From Microbacterium sp. 5K110 (GTDB lineage Bacteria > Actinomycetota > Actinomycetes > Actinomycetales > Microbacteriaceae): DNA of 39,014 bases. The position numbers were made by a program, and so were the translations under genes. The notes below the pieces were generated by a model. That model saw only the letters and a list, made by a program, of their open reading frames with translations. It made no database searches and was not told the origin of the DNA. Positions 1-7,488 of the stretch are shown in pieces (position 1 is the stretch's first letter; each line of letters opens with the position of its first letter). The stretch lies in contig NZ_VBUM01000029.1 in the NCBI RefSeq assembly GCF_005774735.1, positions 1-39,014 of the forward strand, in the 5' to 3' direction.

Positions 1-118
1 GTCCTCGCGCGTGGGATGGGGACGGGCCGTCCGCCCGCCGACGAACCAGTCTTCCACTGTCCGCCCGTGGGGTCGACGCGGCGCTCGGGACGAGCGGCCT
101 GATCCCCGGAAAGAAAAG

Positions 119-157
119 CGGCCCCCGGTGGTCCGAAGCCGCGTCCACCGGGGGCCG
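119..157 (-). terminator. intrinsic terminator-like hairpin, - strand polarity
   Basis: Bases 119-131 and 145-157 form a perfect 13-bp GC-rich stem around a 13-nt loop. Read on the - strand the stem is followed by CTTTTCTTT, a U-rich tail. On the + strand there is no T tract. It therefore looks like a terminator for a - strand transcript, although no - strand gene is visible to its right. It could also stop a + strand gene ending near position 102 without a U tract. Confidence 0.55.
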
Positions 158-266
158 TCGCCCTCACAGGTCAAGCGGAACGGTGACCCGAACACCGGTC
201 TGCGACCACGATCGCGAGGGTGCGACAGGAAGAAAGCTACCCTCTCCCCCCGGAACACACTTCCTC

Positions 267-295
267 TTGACACTGATATCTCGGGATGCTAACTA
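267..295 (+). promoter_or_regulatory. sigma70-type promoter of the oxidoreductase at 362
   Basis: A consensus -35 TTGACA (267-272) is followed after exactly 17 bp by TAACTA (290-295). Transcription would start near 302 and leave a leader of about 60 nt. The -10 lies inside a tandem CTAA repeat (289-300) that could be a regulator site; that last point is inference. Confidence 0.65.
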
Positions 296-361
296 ACTAA
301 CTCGGTGCGCCGAATCGCCCGTTCGGGAATGCGTCTGCGGACCGAACGGTTCGCCTCCTGC

Positions 362-997
362 ATGACGACAGTAGGAATCATCGGCGCAGGAAACATCGGC
401 CAGGCCCTCGCTCGGGGCTTCGTGGACAACGGCTACGACGTGGTCATCGCCAACTCCCGCGGGCCCGAGACGCTGGCCGACCTCGCCAGCACCCTCGGCG
501 ATCACGCCCGCGCCGCCACCGCCCACGACGCGGGCGAGGCCGGCGACATCGTCGTGGTCACGGTCCCCCTCAAGGCATACCGCGAGGTGCCCGTCGCGCC
601 GCTGCGCGGCAAGACCGTGCTCGACACGAACAACTACTACTGGGAGCGCGACGGCCACATCGCCGATATCGACGAGAAGCGCACCACGACGTCGCAGATG
701 CTGCAGCAGCACCTGCCGGAGAGCACGGTGGTGAAGGCGTTCAACCACATCATGGCCGCCGACATCCTGACCGATGGCTCCCCCTCCGGCACCCCGGGTC
801 GCCGCGCCCTGGCGACCTCGAGCGACTCCGCCGAGGCGGTGGCCCTGGTCACGCGCATCTACGACGAGTTCGGCTACGACACCGTCTCGGCCGGCCCTCT
901 CGCCGAGAGTTGGCGCGTCGAGCGCGACCAGCCCGCGTACGTCGTCCGCCAGAATCGCGACGAGCTGGAGCAGAATCTGGCCCGCGCCGAGCGCTGA
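362..997 (+). CDS. NADPH-dependent F420 reductase-like / NAD(P)-binding oxidoreductase
   Basis: This is a 211-residue cytoplasmic protein of the F420-dependent NADP oxidoreductase family. The N-terminal Rossmann fold carries GAGNIG at residues 8-13 immediately after the start, followed by a strand/helix pattern typical of this family (VVIANSRGPE near residue 30). Family members pass hydride between NADP and a deazaflavin or reduce a small substrate; which applies here cannot be told. The start is the ATG at 362 because the nucleotide-binding motif then falls at the normal distance; an in-frame start at 305 would add 19 residues without homology. No clear Shine-Dalgarno is present. It is monocistronic, with a consensus promoter upstream and an inverted repeat just downstream. 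Confidence 0.85.
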   Translation: MTTVGIIGAGNIGQALARGFVDNGYDVVIANSRGPETLADLASTLGDHARAATAHDAGEAGDIVVVTVPLKAYREVPVAPLRGKTVLDTNNYYWERDGHIADIDEKRTTTSQMLQQHLPESTVVKAFNHIMAADILTDGSPSGTPGRRALATSSDSAEAVALVTRIYDEFGYDTVSAGPLAESWRVERDQPAYVVRQNRDELEQNLARAER

Positions 998-1015
998 CCC
1001 CGCCCCGCCCCACCG

Positions 1016-1078
1016 ATAAACGCGATCTGCACCGGGAAACGCGCTCAGCGAGCGTTCCTCGGTGCAGATCGCGTTTAT
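1016..1078. repeat. 27-bp intergenic inverted repeat
   Basis: Arms at 1016-1042 and 1052-1078 are complementary over 27 positions with two mismatches, around a 9-nt loop. The outer 19 bp (starting ATAAACGCGATCTG) match perfectly. It lies between two convergent genes. There is no ORF, and the arms are longer than in a normal terminator, so a dispersed palindromic (REP/MITE-like) element is the favoured reading. Confidence 0.7.
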
Positions 1079-1084
1079 GGATGC

Positions 1085-1118
1085 CGGGAGCCCGACGCCG
1101 TGCGGTGTCGGGCTCCCG
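1085..1118 (-). terminator. terminator hairpin of the cbs-metB operon
   Basis: CGGGAGCCCGAC (1085-1096) pairs perfectly with 1107-1118, giving a 12-bp stem with a 10-nt loop, 4 bp after the stop codon of the metB-like gene. There is no U tract, which is common for actinobacterial terminators. It may act in both directions with the inverted repeat next to it. Confidence 0.65.
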
Positions 1119-1122
1119 TGCG

Positions 1123-2283
1123 TCAGAGGCCGGCGAGCGCCTGATCGACGTCGGCCACGAGGTCCTCGGCGGACTCGATGCCGACCGACAGACGCACGAT
1201 CGTGTCGGGAACGGCGAGCTCGGTGCCACGGACGGACGCGTGGGTCATGGCATCCGGGTAGTTGACGAGCGACTCGACCCCGCCGAGGGACTCGGCGAGG
1301 GTGAACAGGCGGGTCGACTCGGCGAAGCGGCGCGCGGTGGCCCCGTCGGCGAGCTCGAGCGAGACGATGCCGCCGAAACCGCTCATCTGGGATGCCGCGA
1401 GGGCGTGACCCGGGTGCGACGGCAGGCCCGGGTAGTACACCTTCGCCACGCGGTCGTGTCCGGAGAGGTGCTCGGCGACGGCCTGCGCGTTGGCGCTGTG
1501 CCGCTGCATCCGGATGCCGAGCGTCTTGATGCCGCGCGTGGTCAGGTAGGCGTCGAACGGTCCCGACACCGCGCCCGCGGCGAACTGCAGGAACTGCACC
1601 TTCTCGGCGAGGTCGGCGTCGGCGAACGCGAGCGCGCCGCCCACGACGTCGGAGTGGCCGCCGAGGTACTTCGTCGCCGAGTGCACCACGACGTCGGCGC
1701 CGAGCGTGAGCGGACGCTGCAACGCGGGAGAGGCAAAGGTGTTGTCGACGACGACGATCGCCCCGGCCTCGTGCCCGAGGCGGGCGAGCCCGGCGATGTC
1801 GGTGATGCGCAGCATCGGGTTGCTGGGCGTCTCGACCCAGACCATGCGCGGCGCGCGCTCGGAGATCGCCGCGGCCACGGCATCCAGGTCGCTCATGTCG
1901 ACCACGCGGAGCTTCACGCCCCACGGACCCAGCACGCGGGCGAGCAGACGGTAGGTGCCGCCGTACACGTCGTTGCCGAGCAGCACCTCGTCGCCCGGGA
2001 CGAGGGCTGCGCGCAGCAGCGCGTCCTCACCGGCCAGCCCCGACGCGAACGACAGCGCGCGCACCCCGCCCTCGAGCGCGGCGATCTGCGTCTCGAGCGC
2101 GGTGCGGGTGGGGTTGCCGCTCCGTCCGTACTCGTACCCGCCGCGCAGTCCCCCGATACCGTCTTGCGCGTACGTCGTCGACAGGTGGATCGGGGGGATG
2201 ACCGCGCCGGTCGCGGGGTCGAAGGCCTGACCCGCGTGGACGGCGAGGCTGTCGAAGCCGCGGGCGGCGTCATGGGTGCTCAT
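1123..2283 (-). CDS. metB: cystathionine gamma-synthase/gamma-lyase (PLP enzyme)
   Basis: This is a 386-residue Cys/Met-metabolism PLP enzyme of normal length. The PLP lysine is K205 in SATKYLGGHSD; other family blocks are YGRSGNPT (52-59), ASGLAGEDAL (80-89) and ETPSNP (151-156). It either joins O-succinyl/acetylhomoserine with cysteine or cleaves cystathionine to cysteine; the two activities cannot be separated by sequence here. The ATG at 2283 overlaps the TGA of the upstream cystathionine beta-synthase-like gene (ATGA), so translation is probably coupled. Pairing with that gene favours a role in reverse transsulfuration, parallel to the cbs-metB pair of mycobacteria. An upstream in-frame start at 2361 is rejected because it lies deep in the neighbour. 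Confidence 0.9.
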   Translation of the reverse strand: MSTHDAARGFDSLAVHAGQAFDPATGAVIPPIHLSTTYAQDGIGGLRGGYEYGRSGNPTRTALETQIAALEGGVRALSFASGLAGEDALLRAALVPGDEVLLGNDVYGGTYRLLARVLGPWGVKLRVVDMSDLDAVAAAISERAPRMVWVETPSNPMLRITDIAGLARLGHEAGAIVVVDNTFASPALQRPLTLGADVVVHSATKYLGGHSDVVGGALAFADADLAEKVQFLQFAAGAVSGPFDAYLTTRGIKTLGIRMQRHSANAQAVAEHLSGHDRVAKVYYPGLPSHPGHALAASQMSGFGGIVSLELADGATARRFAESTRLFTLAESLGGVESLVNYPDAMTHASVRGTELAVPDTIVRLSVGIESAEDLVADVDQALAGL

Positions 2284-3287
2284 GCGGAGTGCTCCTCGGG
2301 GTCGGAGAGGGGAAGGACGGATGCCACGGGCTCGACGTCGTAGCCGTGCGCGGTCATCCACTGATCGTCGAAGATCTTGCTGAGGTAGCCGCGGCCGTGG
2401 TCGGGCAGGAGGACTACGACGACGGCGTCGGCGGGGAGATCGCGTGCCACGCGCAGGGCACCGACGACGGCCATGCCGCTGGAGCCGCCGACGAGCAGCC
2501 CCTCCTCGCGGGCCAGGCGTCGCGTCATGGCGAACGACTCGGCATCCGACACCCGCTCGTAAGCGTCGACCACGGTCGGGTCGAACGCGGGCGGCCAGAA
2601 GTCCTCGCCCACGCCCTCGACGTCGTAGCCGTGGATGTCGTCGCCGGAGTAGATGGAGCCGACGGGGTCGACGCCGACGATCCGCACCGACGAGCCCGCC
2701 ACCTCGCGGAGGTAGCGGCCCGTGCCGCTGATGGTGCCGCCGGTGCCGACGCCCGTGACGAAATGCGTGAGCGTGCCGTCGGTATCGCGCCAGACCTCGG
2801 GGCCCGTCGTCTCGTAGTGACTGCGCGGTCCGTTCGGGTTGGCGTACTGGTTCGGTTTGAACGCCCCGGGGATCTCGCGGACGAGGCGGTCCGAGACGCT
2901 GTAGTACGAGTTCGGGTCCTCGGGTTCGACGTTCGTGGGGGTCACCACGACCTCGGCGCCGTACGCGCGCAGCACCGCGCGCTTGTCTTCGGCGACCTTG
3001 TCGGGAACGACGAAGACGCAGCGGTAGCCGCGCTGCTGCGCGACGAGCGCGAGACCCACGCCGGTGTTGCCGCTCGTGGGTTCGACGATCGTGCCGCCGG
3101 GCTGCAGCAGCCCGTCGCGTTCGGCCGCGTCGACGATGTTGGCGGCGATGCGGTCCTTCGCGGAGCCGCCGGGGTTGAAGTACTCGATCTTCGCGAGCAC
3201 CGTGGCGGCGATGCCGTCGGTCACCCGATTCAGACGGACGAGGGGGGTGTTGCCGACGAGGTCGGCGACGCTCTGGGCGTAACGCAC
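2280..3287 (-). CDS. cbs: cystathionine beta-synthase / cysteine synthase family, catalytic domain only
   Basis: This is a 335-residue fold-type II PLP enzyme. Lys44 in GGSAKDR is the expected Schiff-base lysine, TSGNTG (71-76) binds substrate, and VGTGGTISGTG binds the PLP phosphate. The overall pattern (YFNPGGSAKDR, GEDFWPPAFD, LLPDHGRGYLSKIF) resembles cystathionine beta-synthase more than O-acetylserine sulfhydrylase. The protein ends soon after the catalytic domain and lacks the C-terminal CBS-domain pair of many homologues, so it should be insensitive to S-adenosylmethionine binding there. It is the first gene of a two-gene operon with metB and diverges from the methionine importer genes. 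Cysteine synthase activity is the main alternative. Confidence 0.85.
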   Translation of the reverse strand: MRYAQSVADLVGNTPLVRLNRVTDGIAATVLAKIEYFNPGGSAKDRIAANIVDAAERDGLLQPGGTIVEPTSGNTGVGLALVAQQRGYRCVFVVPDKVAEDKRAVLRAYGAEVVVTPTNVEPEDPNSYYSVSDRLVREIPGAFKPNQYANPNGPRSHYETTGPEVWRDTDGTLTHFVTGVGTGGTISGTGRYLREVAGSSVRIVGVDPVGSIYSGDDIHGYDVEGVGEDFWPPAFDPTVVDAYERVSDAESFAMTRRLAREEGLLVGGSSGMAVVGALRVARDLPADAVVVVLLPDHGRGYLSKIFDDQWMTAHGYDVEPVASVLPLSDPEEHSA

Positions 3288-3390
3288 GGTGGAGTCCTGG
3301 GGGTCGATGCGCCCGGGGGCGCGGCTGACGGGGTCGTCGAAGAAGAACGCGGAGCGTTCAGCGACAACAGCGACAGGTCAGCACGCGGTC

Positions 3391-3396
3391 AGCATA
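3391..3396 (-). promoter_or_regulatory. candidate -10 element for cbs-metB
   Basis: On the - strand TATGCT (3396 down to 3391) is a good -10 hexamer and would give a leader of about 95 nt before the cbs start. No convincing -35 is seen. The downstream bases contain GCTGACC twice, 10 bp apart, which could be an operator; this is weak. Confidence 0.3.
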
Positions 3397-3434
3397 CCCG
3401 ACGATTCCGTCGCTTCGACGCGGATGAGTGGCAT

Positions 3435-3464
3435 CCGGTCACCTCCGGTCACGTTTCGTCACGC
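3435..3464 (+). promoter_or_regulatory. three helically phased GTCAC direct repeats upstream of metQ
   Basis: GTCAC occurs at 3438-3442, 3448-3452 and 3458-3462, an exact 10-bp period, and the first two copies extend to CCGGTCAC. The array ends 3 bp before the proposed -35 of the methionine importer operon, the position of an activator or repressor site. The regulator is unknown. Confidence 0.5.
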
Positions 3465-3467
3465 GAC

Positions 3468-3497
3468 TTGGGGGTGCTGCGGGCGTCTGCGTACGGT
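3468..3497 (+). promoter_or_regulatory. candidate promoter of metQNI
   Basis: TTGGGG (3468-3473) and TACGGT (3492-3497) are spaced 18 bp apart, giving a leader of about 35 nt. An 8-bp hairpin (3480-3487 with 3503-3510) overlaps the start of the leader and ends 16 nt before the Shine-Dalgarno AAGGAG (3527-3532). No S-adenosylmethionine riboswitch core was recognised. Confidence 0.4.
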
Positions 3498-3538
3498 GCT
3501 CGGACGCCCGAACCGGGCGATGCACCAAGGAGACCACC

Positions 3539-4489
3539 ATGAGTGACAGCACGAGCGGCCCGACCGGGCCCACCCTTCCCTCCAAGCCTCGCCGCCGGGG
3601 CGGACTGTACGCCGCGATCGCGATCGTCGCGGTCGCCGTCGTCGTCGCGGGCGCCCTGTTGATCCCGCGCCTGTTCGGCTCGTCCGACACCCCCGCGGCC
3701 GACGGCGAGCGCACGACCGTGCGCCTCGGAACGACGGACGCTGCCCAGGGCCACTGGCCGGTCCTGAAGGAGATCCTGGCGGAGGAGGGCATCGACCTGG
3801 AGGTCGTCGCCTTCGACTCCTACGAGACGCCGAACCCCGCACTGGCCGACGGATCGATCGACCTGAACGCGTTCCAGCACATCGACTACCTGTCCGACCA
3901 CAACGTCGCCACGGGCGACGGTCTCGCCGTCGTCGGGCCGACCCTCATCGTGCCCCTCCCCATCTACTCGGAGCAGTACTCCGACGTCGCCGACATCCCC
4001 GAGGGCGGCCGTGTGGCCATCCCGCAGGACGCCACCAACCAGGCGCGCGCACTGAAGGTGCTGCAGTCCGCGGGGCTGCTGACGCTGAACGACGCGACGA
4101 CCCCGACCCCGGCCGACATCGTCACCAGCCGCGTGCAGGTCGAGCCGGTCGACGCCTCGCTCACCGCTCCGGCGCTCCAGGACCCGTCCATCGCGGCCGC
4201 GATCGTCAACAACAACTTCGCCACGGACGCCGGGATCATCGACAAGGCGATCTTCTCGGTCGACCCCTCCGACGCGAACAGCTGGCCGTACATCAACATC
4301 ATCGCCTCGCGCGCCGGCGAGGAGGACAACACCGTCTACCAGAAGGTCTGGGAGGCGTACCACGACCCGCGCGTGACCGACATCGTGGTGTCCGAGTCCA
4401 GCGGAACGGCCCGCATCGTCGAGGAGAAGCCGGCGCAAGTGCGCGACTGGCTCGCTCAGATCGAGAAGCAGAAGGAAGCGGGGGCCTGA
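3539..4489 (+). CDS. metQ: methionine ABC transporter substrate-binding protein (NlpA/MetQ family)
   Basis: This is a 316-residue protein of the NlpA lipoprotein/MetQ family, which captures methionine outside the membrane and delivers it to MetNI. Residues 1-20 are hydrophilic and basic, a hydrophobic helix spans about 22-42 (LYAAIAIVAVAVVVAGALLI), and the binding domain follows with family blocks such as DLNAFQHIDYL and AIPQDATNQARAL. No cysteine is present near the helix, so it has no lipobox and is probably held by an uncleaved N-terminal membrane helix or released. The ATG at 3539 is preceded by AAGGAG at good spacing. It is the first gene of the metQ-metN-metI operon, 6 bp from metN. Confidence 0.88.
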   Translation: MSDSTSGPTGPTLPSKPRRRGGLYAAIAIVAVAVVVAGALLIPRLFGSSDTPAADGERTTVRLGTTDAAQGHWPVLKEILAEEGIDLEVVAFDSYETPNPALADGSIDLNAFQHIDYLSDHNVATGDGLAVVGPTLIVPLPIYSEQYSDVADIPEGGRVAIPQDATNQARALKVLQSAGLLTLNDATTPTPADIVTSRVQVEPVDASLTAPALQDPSIAAAIVNNNFATDAGIIDKAIFSVDPSDANSWPYINIIASRAGEEDNTVYQKVWEAYHDPRVTDIVVSESSGTARIVEEKPAQVRDWLAQIEKQKEAGA

Positions 4490-4495
4490 TCCCGC

Positions 4496-5518
4496 ATGCC
4501 GCCGCTCATCCGCCTCTCGGGCGTCACCAAGTCGTATGACGTCGACGGCAGCACCGTCACCGCGCTCGACGGTGTCGATCTGGAGATCGCCGCGGGAGAG
4601 ATCTTTGCCGTCATCGGCCAGTCCGGTGCGGGCAAGAGCACTCTGGTGCGCCTGATCAACGGGCTCGAACGGGTGACCTCGGGCACGGTCGTGGTCGACG
4701 GCGTCGATATCTCGACCCTGCCCGAGCGGCAGGTGCGCCCCATCCGCTGGCGTACGGGGATGATCTTCCAGCAGTTCAACCTGTTCGCCTCGCGGACCGT
4801 CGCCGGCAATGTCATCTACCCGTTGAAGGTCGCGGGATGGTCGAAAGCCGACCGCGAGAAGCGTGCGGCCGAGCTGCTGGATTTCGTGGGGCTGCTCGAC
4901 CGGGCGCACGCCTACCCCGACCAGCTCTCGGGGGGTCAGAAGCAGCGCGTCGGCATCGCTCGCGCTCTCGCGACCTCTCCCCCGATCCTGCTGGCGGACG
5001 AATCCACGAGCGCCCTCGACCCGGCGACCACGGCGGACGTGCTCGACCTGTTGCGCCGCGTGAACCGTGAGCTGGGTGTCACCGTGGTCGTGATCACCCA
5101 CGAGATGGACGTCGTGCGCGCGATCGCCGACCGCGTCGCGGTGCTCAGCGCCGGCCGGATCGTCGAGACGGGAACGGCGTTCGAGGTGTTCGCCGAGCCC
5201 ACCTCCGACACCGGCAGGTCGTTCGTCTCCACCGCTCTGCACGATCGCCCGAGTACCGCGGACCTGGAGCGGTTGCGCGCGGCCCACCCGGGTCGCATCG
5301 TGATCGCCGACGTCATCGACGGTGCCGGGATCGGCGGCATCCTGTCGCGCGCCGCGAACGCCGGTGTGACCTTCGAGCTGCTGTACGGCGGGATCAGCTC
5401 CCTGCAGCAACGGTCCTTCGGCTCGCTCACGGTGGAGCTGACGGGGTCGGACGAATCGGTGGATGCCGTGATCGCGCAGTTGCGCGCGGTCACCCGCGTC
5501 GAGGAGGTGGCGCGATGA
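4496..5518 (+). CDS. metN: methionine ABC transporter ATP-binding protein with NIL domain
   Basis: This is a 340-residue ABC ATPase that powers methionine uptake. Walker A GQSGAGKST is at residues 41-49, the Q-loop is IFQQFNLF, the signature LSGGQKQR lies near 144, and Walker B ILLADEST follows. The C-terminal 80 or so residues match the NIL regulatory domain, which in MetN proteins binds methionine and gives feedback inhibition. It starts 6 bp after metQ and its TGA overlaps the ATG of metI. Length and domain order are normal. Other D/L-methionine analogues are possible substrates. Confidence 0.92.
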   Translation: MPPLIRLSGVTKSYDVDGSTVTALDGVDLEIAAGEIFAVIGQSGAGKSTLVRLINGLERVTSGTVVVDGVDISTLPERQVRPIRWRTGMIFQQFNLFASRTVAGNVIYPLKVAGWSKADREKRAAELLDFVGLLDRAHAYPDQLSGGQKQRVGIARALATSPPILLADESTSALDPATTADVLDLLRRVNRELGVTVVVITHEMDVVRAIADRVAVLSAGRIVETGTAFEVFAEPTSDTGRSFVSTALHDRPSTADLERLRAAHPGRIVIADVIDGAGIGGILSRAANAGVTFELLYGGISSLQQRSFGSLTVELTGSDESVDAVIAQLRAVTRVEEVAR

Positions 5519-6213
5519 CGACGCTCAGCGCTCTGATCGTTCCCGCCGCGACGCAGTGGAGCTGGGACCGGTACGGACCGATCCTGCTCGAGTCGATCGG
5601 CCAGACCCTCACGATGGTGCTGCTCACGATGGTGTTCGGCGGGATCGGCGGCCTCCTCCTCGGACTCGCGCTCTACGTCACGCGCACGGGCGGGGTGCTC
5701 CCGAACCGCGCGGTCAACGTCGTGCTGAACCTCCTGGTGAACGTGTTCCGGCCGATCCCGTTCATCGTGCTGATCCTGGCGCTGTCCCCGGTAACGGCCG
5801 CGGTGGTGGGGACGGCGATCGGCACCACGGCCGCGGTCGTGCCCCTCTCGATCGCGGTGACGTTCGGATTCTCGCGGATCGTCGAGCAGAACCTCGTCAC
5901 GATCAGCCCCGGCGTGATCGAGGCGGCACGGGCCGCGGGTGCGGGACCGTGGCGGATCATCGCGACCCTGCTCGTCCCCGAAGCGCTCGGGCCGTTGATC
6001 CTCGGCTACACGTTCGTCGTGGTGGCGATCGTGGACATGACCGCCGTCGCCGGGGCGGTAGGCGCGGGAGGGCTCGGCTCGTTCGCCCTGACCTACGGCT
6101 TCCGCCGGTGGGACTTCCTCACGATGTGGATCGCGATCGGCATCATCATCGTGCTGGTCCAGCTGGCGCAGTTCCTGGGCAACCGGCTCGCGCGTCGGAT
6201 CCTGCGGCGCTGA
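5515..6213 (+). CDS. metI: methionine ABC transporter permease
   Basis: This is a 232-residue inner-membrane permease of the MetI type, with about five hydrophobic segments. The EAA loop is readable as EAARAAGAGPWRIIATLLVPEA, the contact site for the MetN ATPase. The N-terminus has a short periplasmic-like segment (QWSWDRYGPILLESIGQTL) before the first helix. The ATG overlaps the metN stop (ATGA), so the two are translationally coupled. It is the last gene of the operon and is followed by a convergent gene. Confidence 0.92.
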   Translation: MTTLSALIVPAATQWSWDRYGPILLESIGQTLTMVLLTMVFGGIGGLLLGLALYVTRTGGVLPNRAVNVVLNLLVNVFRPIPFIVLILALSPVTAAVVGTAIGTTAAVVPLSIAVTFGFSRIVEQNLVTISPGVIEAARAAGAGPWRIIATLLVPEALGPLILGYTFVVVAIVDMTAVAGAVGAGGLGSFALTYGFRRWDFLTMWIAIGIIIVLVQLAQFLGNRLARRILRR

Positions 6214-6220
6214 TCCGGGC

Positions 6221-6251
6221 GGTCGCGTCGCCGGGTACCGGCGGCGCGGCC
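6221..6251. terminator. bidirectional hairpin between metI and the NmrA-like gene
   Basis: Bases 6221-6234 can pair with 6238-6251 (14 positions, one G-U pair and one mismatch, 3-nt loop) in the 40-bp gap between the two convergent stop codons. There is no U tract, so function rests on position and stem strength. Confidence 0.45.
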
Positions 6252-6253
6252 GC

Positions 6254-7102
6254 TCAGGCGATCGCGCCGAGGAACTCGTCGAAGGTCTGGGCGGGCCGTC
6301 CCGTCACCTTCTCGACGTCGCCCGACACCCCCGCGAGGTCGCCGCTGGCGATCGCGGTGTACGTGCTCACCCAGGCGTCGACCTGCCATCGCGGGGCGCC
6401 GAACACCGCGCGCGAGGCGTACGCCTCGTCGACCGTCTCGTCGTGGAAGCGCACCGGCTGTCCGCGCACGGCCGAGATCTTCTGAGCGACCTCGTCGAGT
6501 GTCAGGGCTTCGGGCCCCGTGAGGTCGTACGCCCGGTCGGCGTGGGCCGCGGGATCGCGCAACACGGCGACGGCCGTCGCGGCCACGTCCGAGCGCGACA
6601 CCAGCGAGCACCGGCCGGTCCCCGCCGGGCCCCGGATGACACCGTCATCGCCCGCGAAGAGCTCCATCATGTCCATGTAGAAGTTGTCGCGGAGGAACGT
6701 CCACGACATGCCGGATCCCCGGATCATCTCCTCGGTGGCGGCATGGTCGCGCCCGAGAGTGAAGACCGCATCGGGCGCCGCGGCGAGGAACGACGTGTAT
6801 ACGATCGAGCGCACCCCGGCCCGCGCCGCGGCCTCGACGAAAGTGCGGTGGTGTTCAACCCGATCGGCCGACTCGGAGGCGGAGACCATGAAGAGCGTCT
6901 CGACCCCGGCGAGGGCGGATGCCGCCGCTGCCGCGTCGGAGTAGCCCGCGACGTGGACTTCGGCACCCTCGAGTTCCGGCGCTCGGGCCGCGTCGCGCAC
7001 GAGCAGCCGTTGAGGGATGCCGCGGGCGGCGAGGTCGCGCGCGACGCGGCCTCCCACGGCTCCGGTGGATCCGGCGACGGCGATCACGGGTTGCGCAGGC
7101 AT
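6254..7102 (-). CDS. NmrA-like NAD(P)-binding protein (SDR superfamily, atypical)
   Basis: This is a 282-residue protein of the NmrA/QorB-like group of atypical short-chain dehydrogenases. AGSTGAVGGRVARDL (about residues 10-24) is the dinucleotide-binding motif, RLLVRD follows the second strand, and the classical YxxxK catalytic pair is not evident. Such proteins are quinone/azo reductases or NAD(P) redox sensors; the exact role is unknown. The ATG at 7102 puts the Rossmann motif at the normal distance. It sits 71 bp downstream of the stress operon on the same strand, separated by a small hairpin, so it may be a separate unit. Confidence 0.82.
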   Translation of the reverse strand: MPAQPVIAVAGSTGAVGGRVARDLAARGIPQRLLVRDAARAPELEGAEVHVAGYSDAAAAASALAGVETLFMVSASESADRVEHHRTFVEAAARAGVRSIVYTSFLAAAPDAVFTLGRDHAATEEMIRGSGMSWTFLRDNFYMDMMELFAGDDGVIRGPAGTGRCSLVSRSDVAATAVAVLRDPAAHADRAYDLTGPEALTLDEVAQKISAVRGQPVRFHDETVDEAYASRAVFGAPRWQVDAWVSTYTAIASGDLAGVSGDVEKVTGRPAQTFDEFLGAIA

Positions 7103-7151
7103 TCGTCCTCCGAGAGGCGGGAATCGGTGCCCCCAGCGTATTCCGCCGCGC

Positions 7152-7174
7152 AGAGAGGTGGCCGCGACCTCTCT
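7152..7174 (-). terminator. short hairpin after the ECF/Asp23 operon
   Basis: AGAGAGGT (7152-7159) pairs perfectly with 7167-7174, with a 7-nt loop, touching the last base of the stop codon of the 104-residue protein. The stem is short and lacks a U tract, so it may attenuate rather than end transcription. Confidence 0.35.
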
Positions 7175-7488
7175 CAGGTTCGCGGGGCGACCAGGCGCGC
7201 GACCCGCACGCGCACGGTGTCGGAGGGCGCAGCACCGGCTCCGCGCACGGCCTCGGCGACGGCGGATGCCACCGCGGCGCCGTCGTCGCCGCGGGAGACA
7301 CCGATGCAGACGGTGATCGCGCGGGCTCCGGCGGTCTCGTCGACCGCGGCAAGCGACCCCTCCACGTCGGCCACGCGCTCGTACGCGCGCGCCACGATCG
7401 GGCGTGCGGAGTACGTCTCACGGACGCCGACGACCGCGGTCACGGCCATGTCGATGCGCGGGGCCAGTTCGGCAGCGGTATCCGTCAT
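7174..7488 (-). CDS. small protein of the Asp23/Gls24 stress operon
   Basis: This is a 104-residue hypothetical protein. No confident family is recognised, though the pattern AVTAVVGVRETYS near residue 15 and the C-terminal VRVRVARL strand are reminiscent of a short Asp23-like fold. There is no signal peptide or membrane segment. The ATG at 7488 overlaps the TGA of the upstream Asp23-family gene (ATGA), so the two are translationally coupled and probably work together in the cell-envelope stress response. It is the last gene of a three-gene operon headed by an ECF sigma factor. Confidence 0.7.
   Translation of the reverse strand: MTDTAAELAPRIDMAVTAVVGVRETYSARPIVARAYERVADVEGSLAAVDETAGARAITVCIGVSRGDDGAAVASAVAEAVRGAGAAPSDTVRVRVARLVAPRT

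Larger units (their letters stand above)
1..361. other. gene-poor 5' stretch of the window
   Basis: No gene is confidently supported here. Frame 1 is open from the first base to a TGA at 100-102 with mostly G/C third positions, so it could be the C-terminal tail of a + strand gene, but about 33 residues are too few to recognise. The stretch also holds a perfect 13-bp hairpin (119-157) and a good promoter for the gene at 362; both are listed separately. Confidence 0.4.

Noticed and set aside
293..1924. Long - strand ORF of 543 codons across the F420-like and metB genes
   Set aside because: It is Arg/Ala-rich with no family, and overlaps two well-supported genes; it is a high-GC shadow frame.
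3288..3538. S-adenosylmethionine riboswitch upstream of cbs or metQ
   Set aside because: None of the conserved core segments that I can recognise by eye are present on either strand.
3449..5410. 653-codon - strand ORF antisense to metQ-metN
   Set aside because: Composition is that of a shadow frame and the + strand genes carry complete catalytic motifs.
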